A stretch of 64,000 bases of DNA from Streptomyces antibioticus (GCF_001514065.1 NZ_KQ948429.1:248001-312000), one strand, 5' to 3'; shown: positions 34,186 through 42,495, counted from the stretch's first letter. Numbers and translations are program-made. The notes: generated by a model not told the origin, from the letters alone.

Positions 34186-35751
34186 GTGCGCGGTGATCTG
34201 GAGTGGGGCAGCGTTCCGGGACTCGTCCGGTCCGCGGTCGAGCGGTACCCGGACGTCGAGGCGGTGGTGGAGGGCCGTACGCGGGTGACGTACGCCGAGT
34301 TGGGCGCGCGGGTGGAGCGCGCGGCGGCGGCCTGCCTCGCGAACGGCGTCGAACCCGGTGACCGGGTGGCGATCTGGGCCCCGAACACCCTCGACTGGAT
34401 CGTGGCCGCGCTCGGCGCGGTGTCCGCGGGGGCCGTCCTCGTCCCCCTCAACACCCGCTTCAAGGGCGCCGAGGCGGCGGACGTGCTGCGCCGCAGCGGG
34501 GCGCGGCTGCTGTTCGTGACGGGGACGTTCCTGGGGACGTCGTACGTGGCGTCGCTGCGGCGCGCGGTGGGGGAGGGCCTGCCGGCGCTGGAACAGGTGG
34601 TGGTGCTCGCGGACGACGCCCCGGCGGACTACCGCACCTGGAAGGACTTCCTGGCGAGCGGGGAGGGAGTGGGGACGGCGGAGGTACGGCAGCGCGCGGC
34701 GGCGGTGGACGGCTCCACCCCCTCGGACATCGTCTTCACATCGGGGACGACGGGCCGCCCGAAGGGCGCGGTGATCACGCACGCGCAGACCCTGCGGGCG
34801 TACGAGATCTGGAGCGACCTGGCGGGCCTGCGGCAGGGCGACCGCTACCTCATCGTGAACCCCTTCTTCCACACCTTCGGCTACAAGGCGGGCGTGATCG
34901 CCTGCCTCATGCGGGGCGCGACGATGATCCCGCAGCCGGTGTTCAACGTGGACACGGTGCTGGCGAACGTGGCGTCGGAGGCGGTGTCGGTCCTCCCCGG
35001 CCCGCCGACGCTCCTCCAGTCCCTCCTGGACCACCCGGCGCGGACGTCGTACGACCTCTCGGCGCTGCGCCTGGTGGTGACGGGTGCGGCGGTGGTCCCG
35101 CTGACCCTGGTCGAGCGCCTGCGGGGCGAGCTGGGCGTGGACACGGTCCTGACGGCGTACGGACTCTCGGAGGCGAGCGGCATCGTCACGATGTGCCGCC
35201 GCGGGGACGTCCCGTCGGTCATCGCCTCGACGTCCGGCCGGGCGGTCCCGGGCACGGAGGTCCGCGTCGAGGCGCCGCCGGGCGAGCCCGGTGAGGTCCT
35301 GGTGCGCGGCTTCAACGTCATGCGGGGCTACTTCGAGGACGCGGCGGCGACGGCGGAGGTGCTGTCCCCGGACGGCTGGCTGCGCACGGGCGACGTGGGC
35401 GTCCTGGACGCCGGCGGGAACCTGCGGATCACCGACCGGCTGAAGGACATGTTCATCGTCGGCGGCTTCAACGCGTACCCGGCGGAGATAGAGCAACTCC
35501 TCGGCCTGCACCCGGAGGTGACCGACGTGGCGGTGATCGGCGTACCGGACGCACGGCTGGGCGAGGTCGGCAAGGCCTACGTGGTGCGACGCGAGGGCGC
35601 GGTCCTGACGTCCGACGACCTGATCGCGTGGGCGCGCCGGGAGATGGCGAACTACAAGGTGCCGAGGTCGGTGGAGTTCGTGCGGGAGCTGCCGCGGAAC
35701 GCGAGCGGCAAGGTGGTGAAGGGGGAGCTGCGGCGGGCCGCGGCGGGTTGA
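34186..35751 (+). CDS. FadD3-like acyl-CoA synthetase
   Basis: 521 aa from GTG 34186 with GGGAGG 6 nt upstream. Adenylate-forming motifs: FTSGTTGRPKGAV (about 182-195), TAYGLSEASG, GWLRTGDVG, VGGFNAYPAEIE and the terminal NASGKVVK lysine. The FNAYPAEIE segment and length match the FadD3 group, which in mycobacteria activates the steroid C/D-ring fragment HIP. That would suit the Ltp2-like, ACAD and hydratase neighbours, but substrate assignment is inference. Confidence 0.88.
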   Translation: MRGDLEWGSVPGLVRSAVERYPDVEAVVEGRTRVTYAELGARVERAAAACLANGVEPGDRVAIWAPNTLDWIVAALGAVSAGAVLVPLNTRFKGAEAADVLRRSGARLLFVTGTFLGTSYVASLRRAVGEGLPALEQVVVLADDAPADYRTWKDFLASGEGVGTAEVRQRAAAVDGSTPSDIVFTSGTTGRPKGAVITHAQTLRAYEIWSDLAGLRQGDRYLIVNPFFHTFGYKAGVIACLMRGATMIPQPVFNVDTVLANVASEAVSVLPGPPTLLQSLLDHPARTSYDLSALRLVVTGAAVVPLTLVERLRGELGVDTVLTAYGLSEASGIVTMCRRGDVPSVIASTSGRAVPGTEVRVEAPPGEPGEVLVRGFNVMRGYFEDAAATAEVLSPDGWLRTGDVGVLDAGGNLRITDRLKDMFIVGGFNAYPAEIEQLLGLHPEVTDVAVIGVPDARLGEVGKAYVVRREGAVLTSDDLIAWARREMANYKVPRSVEFVRELPRNASGKVVKGELRRAAAG

Positions 35752-35868
35752 TGGGGCCGCCCCTGGACAGGCCTCGGTCGCGGCGGGCTGACGGGGCCGC
35801 CTCTGGACAGGCCTCGGTCGCGGCCGGCCGGCGGGCCGTCCCCGGACATGCTTCGGCCGCGGCGGCCC
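35749..35868 (+). repeat. Three tandem 40-bp repeats at the 3' end of the fadD3-like gene
   Basis: Units begin at 35749, 35789 and 35829. The first two differ at only a few positions (shared CTGGACAGGCCTCGGTCGCG); the third is diverged. The first unit includes the stop codon, and the array leads into the terminator stem at 35854. Confidence 0.75.
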
Positions 35869-35889
35869 CCCTCCGCGCCGCCGCGGCCG
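35854..35889. terminator. Strong bidirectional terminator between fadD3-like gene and afsS
   Basis: A perfect 12-bp stem, CGGCCGCGGCGG against CCGCCGCGGCCG, with a 12-nt loop. It follows the fadD3-like gene and lies 30 nt beyond the stop of minus-strand afsS. Confidence 0.85.
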
Positions 35890-35918
35890 ATCCCCGTGCG
35901 GGAAAAGGTTCTTGTGCG

Positions 35919-36116
35919 TCAGGCCGGGTTGTCCGTGGCGTGGACGTTGTCCGTGCCGGCCTCGCCCGTGGCCTCGCTCAGCTTGAGCGGGTCGCTGGTC
36001 GCGTGCACGTTCTTGATGGTGACGGGCTCGGTGGTGGCGTGGACGTTGTCCGTCGTCGCGTCGCCGGTCGGCTCGCCCGTGGCGTGCACGTTGTCCGTGG
36101 TGTTCTCGTCGCTCAT
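35919..36116 (-). CDS. afsS: AfsS-like small regulatory protein with NVHAT repeats
   Basis: 65 aa from ATG 36116; GGGGAG lies 8 nt upstream. Four repeats of the form (T/I)xNVHAT(G/T/S/D)xP cover most of the chain (TDNVHATGEP, TDNVHATTEP, IKNVHATSDP, TDNVHATDNP). AfsS of S. coelicolor is a 63-aa protein with TPxDSHAT-type repeats, called sigma-like, that stimulates antibiotic production and is transcribed under AfsR. The place just downstream of afsR on the same strand agrees. Here DSHAT is replaced by DNVHAT. Its biochemical action is not known. Confidence 0.88.
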   Translation of the reverse strand: MSDENTTDNVHATGEPTGDATTDNVHATTEPVTIKNVHATSDPLKLSEATGEAGTDNVHATDNPA

Positions 36117-36157
36117 GTCGCTGGCTCCCCTGACAGTGTGGTGCGATGGATGGGCTG

Positions 36158-36197
36158 GATCCGCCCGGCAACTCCCCCGAGGGTTGCCGGGCGGATC
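36158..36197 (-). other. Hairpin in the presumed afsS leader
   Basis: A perfect 15-bp stem (GATCCGCCCGGCAAC at 36158-36172, complement at 36183-36197) with a 10-nt loop lies between the afsS promoter region and its ribosome site. It could end afsR transcripts or attenuate or stabilise the afsS mRNA. No T-tract follows. Confidence 0.6.
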
Positions 36198-36287
36198 AGC
36201 TGGGCCGGTTCACCCTAGAGGCCCGGCCCTTCGTCGCTCCGTCTGCCCCCCGACGCGACGGCTCGACACAGCAGAGAGTGCCGGTCG

Positions 36288-36309
36288 GCGATAAACGAAT
36301 GATGAACGC
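36288..36309 (-). promoter_or_regulatory. AfsR/PhoP-type binding site of the afsS promoter
   Basis: On the minus strand the sequence reads GCGTTCATCATTCGTTTATC, two 11-nt GTTCA/GTTTA-type direct repeats. In S. coelicolor AfsR and PhoP share such a site over the -35 of the afsS promoter. The -10 is not clear; CACTCT about 15 nt downstream is a candidate. The leader to afsS would be about 150 nt. Confidence 0.7.
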
Positions 36310-36355
36310 GCGTTCTCGCCGGTCAGGGCGGTGAGTGCGGGCAGCGCCGGTCGGC

Positions 36356-39313
36356 TCAGGCGACCGCGCTCGGGTGCAGCAGGGTGCGGACCTCGGCCGC
36401 CTCCGCGGACCCCAGCGCGTCGAAGATCTCCAGGGCTTCCCGCCAGCACACCTGGGCCCGGCCGAGCTGCCCGATCCCGGCGAGGGCCCGTCCGAGCACC
36501 GTCAGGACGTTGCCGTGCCGCCACTCGCCGCCGATGCCGCGCAGCAGGCCGAGCGCCGTCTCGGCGTGGGCCGCCGCCTGGGCGGGGCGCCGGGCCGCGA
36601 GGTCGAGCTCGGCGAGCCGGAACAGGGTCATGCCCTCCCAGAGGCGCTGGCGGCTGTCGCGGAACACCCGCAGGGCCTGCTGGAGGCACTCGGTCGCCTC
36701 GGCGAGCCTGCCGCTCTGGGTGAGGGCCAGGCCCAGGGCGTACCGGCCGTTGGCGCCCTTGAAGGCGTGGTCCATGTCGTCGTACATCGCCGTGCCCTGC
36801 TGCGCGAGCTCGACCGCGCTCTCCGTCCGGCCGGTGGCCAGATGGATGCGGGAGAGGTTGCACAGGGCGCTCGCCTCGCCGGGGCGGTCGCCGAGGGCCC
36901 GGAAGCTCTCGATGGCATGGGTGAAGTACGCCATGCCGTCGTCGTTCCGGTTCTGGTAGAGCGCGATGACGCCGCCGATGTTCGCGGCCCAGCAGCCGGT
37001 GAGCGGGTCCTCGGCCTCGCGGGCCAGCTCGGCGGCGCGCTCGGCCTCCCGGGAGGCCAGGTCGAACCTGCTGTCCGAGTGCTGGTGGACGAAGGCGAGC
37101 GCCACCGAGGCGCGGGCCTCGGTCCGGGTGTCGCCGCAGTCCTGGGCGACCTCCCGCAGCAGGGCCGCGACCGCCTCGTACTCCTTGGAGTTGGTGCCGG
37201 ACTCGGCCAGGTCGACGGCGGCCCACAGGACGTCGACGGCCCGCCGCAGCGAACCGGCCTGCGCGGACTGCCGTATGCAGGCGAGCAGCGGCACCGCCTC
37301 CGCGTACAGCCAGTCCTGCGCCGCGTGCCGGTCCGAGAACACCAGCCCGGGATACGCCGCCTGCTCCAGGTGGGCCACCAGCCGGTCCCCCGGCCGCTCG
37401 ATCAGGTACACCCCGCCGACCGTGGCCAGATAGAAGTCCAGCAGCCGGGAGAGTGCCGCCCCCCGCTCCTCCGGCGGCCACTCGTCGCGTTCCGCGCACG
37501 CACGCGCGTAGAGGCGTACCAGGTCGTGGAAGCGGTAGCGGCCGGGGGCCGCCGATTCCAGGAGGGACGTGTCCACCAGGGATTCGAGGACGTCCTCGGT
37601 GTCCTCGATGTCCAGGTCCAGCATCGCCGCTGCCGCCGCGAGGGAGAGGTCCGGGCCGTCGGCCAGGCCCAGGAGGCGGAACGCGCGGGCCTGGGCCGGT
37701 TCCAGCTGGCCGTAGCCGAGTTCGAAGGTGGCCTTGACCGCCAGGTCGCCGGCCTGGAGTTCGTCCAGGCGGCGGCGTTCGTCCGCGAGCTTCGTGGCCA
37801 GGACCGAGACCGTCCAGGTGCGGCGGGCGGCCAGCCGGGACGCCGCGATACGGATCGCCAGGGGGAGGAAGCCGCAGGCCGCCACCACGTCCAGGGCCGC
37901 CTCCCGCTCCGAGGCCACGCGTTCCTCGCCCACGATCCTCGTGAACAGCTGAAGCGCCTCGTCGGGGGACATCACGTCCAGGTCCACCAGGTGCGCCCCG
38001 GCCAGGTCGACCATCCGGACCCGGGACGTCACCAGCGCCGCGCAGCCCTCCGTGCCGGGCAGCAGGGGGCGGACCTGCGCCGCGTCCCGCGCGTTGTCCA
38101 GCAGGACCAGCACCCGTCGGCCGTCCAGCACCGACCGGTACAGCGCCGCCCGCTCCTCCAGCGAGTCCGGGATCGCCGAGTCCGCGGTGCCGAGCGCCCG
38201 CAGGAACGCGCCCAGGACCGTCTCCGGTTCCGCCGCCCGCTGCCCCGCGCCCTGGAGGTCGACGTACAACTGGCCGTCGGGGAAGGCCGAGCGGGCCTGA
38301 TGGGCGACATGGACGGCGAGGGTCGTCTTGCCGACGCCGCCGATGCCCGCCAGCGCCGACACCGCCATCACCCGGCCCTCGGAGGAGGCCAGCACGTCAC
38401 CGAGCTCGGCGACGAAGGACGCACGGCCCGTGAAGTCCGGGACCGTCGCCGGGAGTTGGGCGGGACGGACCGGGGTCGCGGCGGGCTCCGAACGCGGGGA
38501 CGACGGTTCCGCGAGGCCGGGGTCCGCCTGGAGGATGCGCTGCTGGAGGTCCTTCAGGCCCGGCCGCGGGTCGACGCCCAGCTCGTCCGCGAGCAGGCGC
38601 CGCGTGTCCGCGTACACGGCGAGGGCCTCCGCCTGCCGGCCGGAGCGGTACAGCGCCAGCATCAGCAGCTCGCGCAGACGTTCGCGGAGCGGGTGCGCGG
38701 CCGTCAGGGCGGTGAGTTCCGAGACCGCCTCCGCGTGGCAGCCCTGCTCCAGGTCCATGTCGAGGCGGGATTCGAGGAGTTGGAGACGCCACTCCTCCAG
38801 GCGGACCCGCTGCGACGACGCGTACGGGCCCGGCACCCCGGCCAGCACCTCGCCGTCCCACAGCGCCAGGGCGCGGGTGAGCACCTCGCGGGCGTGGCAC
38901 AGGTCCCCGGCGCCGCGTGCCTTCTCCGCCTCCGTCGCCCACTCCTGCGCCACGGTCACGTCCAGCGCGCCCTCGCCGAGGGAGCGGATCGCGTAGCCGC
39001 CCGCGTCGCTGACCAGCACGCCGGGGTCGAGGACCTTGCGGAGCCGCGAGGCGTACGTCCGGACGGCCGCGAGCGCCTGCGACGGCGGCTCCTCGCCCCA
39101 CAGGGCGTCGATCAGTTCGGCCGCGGTGGCGGTGCGGCCCTCCCGCAGGAGCAGGGCCGCGAGCAGGGCCCGCTGCTGGGGCGAGCCCATGGCCAGGGGC
39201 TCCTCGCCGCGCCAGGCGCGCACCGGTCCGAGCACGCTGAAGCGCAGCGGCGGCCCTGGCTCCGCCGAGGAGCCGGGACGCCGCTGCTCAGGCACCCGCG
39301 GTAGACCGTCCAT
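36356..39313 (-). CDS. afsR: AfsR pleiotropic regulator (SARP-NB-ARC-TPR)
   Basis: 985 aa, close to the 993 of S. coelicolor AfsR. Order: OmpR-type winged helix (about 27-110, RFSVLGPVRAWRGEEPLAMG), BTAD domain (about 115-265, VTVAQEWATEAEKARGAGDL), NB-ARC ATPase with P-loop GIGGVGKTT near residue 325 and LVLLDNARDAAQVRPLLPG, then tetratricopeptide repeats to the end. AfsR is phosphorylated by AfsK and binds the afsS promoter. GAGGGGG precedes ATG 39313 by 5 nt. The afsS gene follows on the same strand. Confidence 0.95.
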   Translation of the reverse strand: MDGLPRVPEQRRPGSSAEPGPPLRFSVLGPVRAWRGEEPLAMGSPQQRALLAALLLREGRTATAAELIDALWGEEPPSQALAAVRTYASRLRKVLDPGVLVSDAGGYAIRSLGEGALDVTVAQEWATEAEKARGAGDLCHAREVLTRALALWDGEVLAGVPGPYASSQRVRLEEWRLQLLESRLDMDLEQGCHAEAVSELTALTAAHPLRERLRELLMLALYRSGRQAEALAVYADTRRLLADELGVDPRPGLKDLQQRILQADPGLAEPSSPRSEPAATPVRPAQLPATVPDFTGRASFVAELGDVLASSEGRVMAVSALAGIGGVGKTTLAVHVAHQARSAFPDGQLYVDLQGAGQRAAEPETVLGAFLRALGTADSAIPDSLEERAALYRSVLDGRRVLVLLDNARDAAQVRPLLPGTEGCAALVTSRVRMVDLAGAHLVDLDVMSPDEALQLFTRIVGEERVASEREAALDVVAACGFLPLAIRIAASRLAARRTWTVSVLATKLADERRRLDELQAGDLAVKATFELGYGQLEPAQARAFRLLGLADGPDLSLAAAAAMLDLDIEDTEDVLESLVDTSLLESAAPGRYRFHDLVRLYARACAERDEWPPEERGAALSRLLDFYLATVGGVYLIERPGDRLVAHLEQAAYPGLVFSDRHAAQDWLYAEAVPLLACIRQSAQAGSLRRAVDVLWAAVDLAESGTNSKEYEAVAALLREVAQDCGDTRTEARASVALAFVHQHSDSRFDLASREAERAAELAREAEDPLTGCWAANIGGVIALYQNRNDDGMAYFTHAIESFRALGDRPGEASALCNLSRIHLATGRTESAVELAQQGTAMYDDMDHAFKGANGRYALGLALTQSGRLAEATECLQQALRVFRDSRQRLWEGMTLFRLAELDLAARRPAQAAAHAETALGLLRGIGGEWRHGNVLTVLGRALAGIGQLGRAQVCWREALEIFDALGSAEAAEVRTLLHPSAVA

Positions 39314-39483
39314 CGCGTCCCCCTCAACCCAGTGAGCAACCCCGCCAGTTTGCCTTGTTCATGGCAGATGCGTCAGCTGTGGAGAGTCTGATCACGGCAG
39401 GCGCGCGGTAAATCACAAGCCCCTCACGTGCTCTCCGCACAATTCCGCGCACGAACCACCATGACCAGGCGCTGTCACCGTAG

Positions 39484-39512
39484 CTGACGGGTCGTCAGAT
39501 CAGCGCTACCGT
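39484..39512 (+). promoter_or_regulatory. Operator and promoter of the second amidohydrolase operon
   Basis: Palindrome CTGACGGGTCGTCAG at 39484-39498. TGACGG inside it can act as -35 for TACCGT at 39507-39512 (16-bp spacing), which would start transcription at or next to ATG 39520. No ribosome site is seen, so the first gene may be leaderless. Confidence 0.68.
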
Positions 39513-39519
39513 GGCCCCC

Positions 39520-40761
39520 ATGGAGACCGCCACCGGAACCACCTTCCCGTTGATCATCTCCGTCGACGACCACACCGTTGAGCCCGCCGACGTCTGGCAG
39601 AACCGGCTTCCGAAGAAGTACCTGGACGCCGGTCCCCGCGTGGTCCGTGCCCCGCTGAAGGAAATGACCTTCCTGGGCGGCCGGTTCAAGCCCGTCATGG
39701 GCACCCCCGGGCAGACCGACGGCCCGATCGGCGACTGGTGGGTCTACGAGGACCTGCACCGCCCGCTGACCCGCCTCGACACCGCCGTCGGCTACAGCAG
39801 GGACGAGATCAAGCTGGAGATCATCACCTACGAACAGATGCGGCAGGGGTCGTACGACGTCCCGTCCCGCCTCGCCGACATGGACGTCAACCACGTCCAG
39901 TCCGCCCTGTGCTTCCCCACCTTCCCGCGCTTCTGTGGCCAGACCTTCACCGAGGCCGCGGACCACGAGCTGGGGCTGCTGTGCATCCAGGCGTACAACG
40001 ACTGGATGGTGGAGGAGTGGTGCGGCCCCGCGGCCCACGGCCGGCTCATCCCCCTCACCCTCATCCCGCTCTGGGACGCCGAGCTGGCCGCGACCGAGGT
40101 CCGCCGCATGGCCGCGAAGGGCGTCCGCGCCGTCGCCTTCTCCGAGATACCCCCGCACCTCGGCCTGCCCTCCGTCCACACCGACGCCTGGGACCCCTTC
40201 CTCGCCGCGTGCGACGAGACCGGCACCGTCATCGCCATGCACATCGGCTCCTCCAGCCGGATGCCCTCCACCTCCGCCGACGCCCCGCCCGCCGTCGGCT
40301 CCACCATCACCTTCGCCAACTGCTGCTTCTCGATGGTCGACTGGCTGATGAGCGGCAAGTTCGAACGCTTCCCGAACCTCAAGGTCATGTATGCCGAGGG
40401 CCAGATCGGCTGGATCCCGTACATCCTCGAACGCGCCGACGTCGTCTGGGAGGAGAACCGCGGCTGGGGCGGCGTCGCCGACAAGGTTCACCGGCCGCCG
40501 TCCGAGCTCTTCGCCGAACACGTCTACGGCTGCTTCTTCGACGACGCCTTCGGCCTGAAGAACCTCGACGCGATCGGCCTCGCCAACGTCCTCTACGAGA
40601 CCGACTACCCCCACTCCGACTCCACCTGGCCGAAGTCCAGGGAGGTCGGCGAGGCCCAGATGGGCCACCTGGACCCGGACGCGATCGAACGGATCGTCCG
40701 CGGCAACGCCATCGACCTGCTCGGGCTCACCCCCGACGGACTGTGGGACGGCCCCCGGTGA
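39520..40761 (+). CDS. Amidohydrolase_2-family metal-dependent hydrolase (paralogue)
   Basis: 413 aa from ATG 39520; GTG 39511 is an alternative. It shares long blocks with the protein at 1102: ISVDDH, YNDWMVEEWCG, AMHIGSSSRMPS, EGQIGWIPYILERAD and YETDYPHSDSTWP. Metal-binding His/Asp positions are kept. It heads an operon with an F420-type LLM enzyme and an SDR; its stop overlaps the next GTG. The two paralogues, 38 kb apart and both palindrome-controlled, probably act on related intermediates. Confidence 0.88.
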   Translation: METATGTTFPLIISVDDHTVEPADVWQNRLPKKYLDAGPRVVRAPLKEMTFLGGRFKPVMGTPGQTDGPIGDWWVYEDLHRPLTRLDTAVGYSRDEIKLEIITYEQMRQGSYDVPSRLADMDVNHVQSALCFPTFPRFCGQTFTEAADHELGLLCIQAYNDWMVEEWCGPAAHGRLIPLTLIPLWDAELAATEVRRMAAKGVRAVAFSEIPPHLGLPSVHTDAWDPFLAACDETGTVIAMHIGSSSRMPSTSADAPPAVGSTITFANCCFSMVDWLMSGKFERFPNLKVMYAEGQIGWIPYILERADVVWEENRGWGGVADKVHRPPSELFAEHVYGCFFDDAFGLKNLDAIGLANVLYETDYPHSDSTWPKSREVGEAQMGHLDPDAIERIVRGNAIDLLGLTPDGLWDGPR

Positions 40762-41675
40762 TCGAGTACGGCATCCAGCTCCCCGTCCAGTCCCAGAGCA
40801 CCCTCTACACCGAGCCCTGGGAGGCCGCGGCCGGCCCGGCGGATCTCGTCGCCGTGGCCCGGGCAGCCGAGAGCGCCGGGTTCGCCTACGTCGCGAGCTG
40901 CGACCACGTCGCCATCCCGCGCCGGCTCGCCTCCGCGATGAGCACGGTCTGGTACGACCCGGTCGCCACCCTCGCCCACCTCGCCGCCGCGACCGAGCGC
41001 ATCCGGCTGCTGAGCCATGTCGCCGTCGTGGGGCTGCGGCATCCGCTGCTCAGCGCCAAGCAGTACGCCACCGTCGATCACCTCAGCGGCGGGCGGCTGA
41101 TCCTCGGGGTCGGGGCCGGACACGTGGCGGAGGAGTTCGAGGTGCTGGGGCTGGACTTCCGGCAGCGGGGGGCGCTGCTCGACGAGTGCGTGGACGCGCT
41201 GCGGGCCGCGCTGGGGCCCGAGGAGTTTCCCGAGCACCACGGGAAGTTCTACGACTTCCAGGGGCTGGGACAGCGGCCGCGGCCCGCCCAGGCGCGCGTT
41301 CCCCTGTGGGTCGGCGGGTCCTCGCCCGCCGCCGTCCGGCGGGCCGCGCTCAAGGGGGACGGCTGGCTGCCGCAGGGGGATCCGCGGGACCGGCTGCCCG
41401 CGCAGATCGCCGAGCTCGTGCGGATACGCGAGGAGGCCGGCATCGAGACGCCGCTGACCGTCGGTGCCATCGTCGAGCCGCTCTACATCGGGAGTCCCGG
41501 ATGGGACGTCGGGCGCCGCACCCTCACCGGCGCCCCGGAAACGCTCGCCGAGTCCCTGCGGGCCTACCGCGCGATGGGCGTGCACCAGATCCAGGTGCGG
41601 TTCCGCAGCCGCAGCCGTACCGAACTCACCGACCAGATGGCGGCCTTCGGCAGCGAAGTGGCGCCCCACCTCTGA
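40758..41675 (+). CDS. LLM-class F420-dependent oxidoreductase
   Basis: 305 aa from GTG 40758, overlapping the amidohydrolase stop. The luciferase-like barrel shows VASCDHVAIPRR, AAATERIRLLSHVAVVGLRHPLLSAKQYATVDHLSGGRLILGVGAG and PLWVGGSSPAAVRRAA, which are typical of F420-dependent members of mycobacteria and streptomycetes. It would transfer hydride between F420 and an alcohol, enone or acyl intermediate. Confidence 0.9.
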   Translation: MIEYGIQLPVQSQSTLYTEPWEAAAGPADLVAVARAAESAGFAYVASCDHVAIPRRLASAMSTVWYDPVATLAHLAAATERIRLLSHVAVVGLRHPLLSAKQYATVDHLSGGRLILGVGAGHVAEEFEVLGLDFRQRGALLDECVDALRAALGPEEFPEHHGKFYDFQGLGQRPRPAQARVPLWVGGSSPAAVRRAALKGDGWLPQGDPRDRLPAQIAELVRIREEAGIETPLTVGAIVEPLYIGSPGWDVGRRTLTGAPETLAESLRAYRAMGVHQIQVRFRSRSRTELTDQMAAFGSEVAPHL

Positions 41676-41686
41676 GGAGATGCCGG

Positions 41687-42457
41687 ATGGGCAAGCTGGA
41701 CGGACGCGTCGTCATCGTCACCGGCGCGGCACGCGGACAAGGAGAGCAGGAGGCGCGGCTGTTCAGAGAGGAGGGCGCGGAGGTCGTCCTCGCCGATGTC
41801 CTCGACGAACCGGGGGAGGCGCTCGCGCGGGACATCGGGGCGCGGTACGTCCATCTCGACGTCGGCGACGAGGAGCAGTGGCGGGACGCCGTGAGCGTCG
41901 TCAAGAACGCCTTCGGCCGCGTCGACGGCCTCGTCAACAACGCCGGCATCCTGCGCTTCAACTCCCTCGTCGACACCCCCCTCGACGAGTTCATGCAGGT
42001 CGTGAGGGTCAACCAGGTCGGATGCTTCCTCGGCATCAAGACCGTCGCACCGGTGATGGAGGACGGCGGCACCATCGTCAACACCGCCTCCTACACGGGC
42101 GTGACCGGCATGGCCGCCGTCGGCAGCTACGCCGCCAGCAAGCACGCCGTCCTCGGCCTCACCCGGGTCGCCGCCCTGGAACTCGCCGGCCGGGGCATCC
42201 GCGTCAACGCCCTGTGCCCCGGCGCCGTCGACACCGCCATGTCCAACCCGGCCCAACTGGACCCCGGGGCCGACGTGGAGGGCATGAGCCGGGCCCTCGA
42301 CCAGCTGTACCGCAAGCTCGTGCCGCTCGGGCGGATCGGCCGGCCGGAGGAGGTGGCGCGGCTCGCGCTGTTCCTGACGTGCGAGGACTCGTCGTACATC
42401 ACCGGCCAGCCGTTCGTGATCGACGGAGGGTGGCTGGCCGGGGTCAGTGTCTTCTGA
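41687..42457 (+). CDS. Short-chain dehydrogenase (hydroxysteroid-dehydrogenase-like)
   Basis: 256 aa from ATG 41687 behind GAGGAG. Motifs: VTGAARGQGEQEA, NNAGIL, SYAASKHAV (YxxxK present) and the C-terminal SSYITGQPFVIDGGW. The GARGQG start and overall pattern resemble bacterial 3alpha/20beta-hydroxysteroid dehydrogenases. Its stop codon lies within an operator of the next gene. Confidence 0.92.
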   Translation: MGKLDGRVVIVTGAARGQGEQEARLFREEGAEVVLADVLDEPGEALARDIGARYVHLDVGDEEQWRDAVSVVKNAFGRVDGLVNNAGILRFNSLVDTPLDEFMQVVRVNQVGCFLGIKTVAPVMEDGGTIVNTASYTGVTGMAAVGSYAASKHAVLGLTRVAALELAGRGIRVNALCPGAVDTAMSNPAQLDPGADVEGMSRALDQLYRKLVPLGRIGRPEEVARLALFLTCEDSSYITGQPFVIDGGWLAGVSVF

Positions 42458-42495
42458 CTGGCCGTCAGGTATTGACCTTTCTGACGGTACGTCAG
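42454..42495 (+). promoter_or_regulatory. Paired operators upstream of the second LLM gene
   Basis: CTGACTGGCCGTCAG (42454-42468) and CTGACGGTACGTCAG (42481-42495), 27 bp apart. TTGACC at 42472-42477 lies between them as a possible -35. The first operator overlaps the SDR stop codon. These are the rightmost copies of the palindrome in the window. Confidence 0.82.

Noticed and set aside
36131-36145. CTGACAGTGTGGTGC upstream of afsS as a regulon operator
   Set aside because: Only the left half matches; the right half has no CGTCAG.
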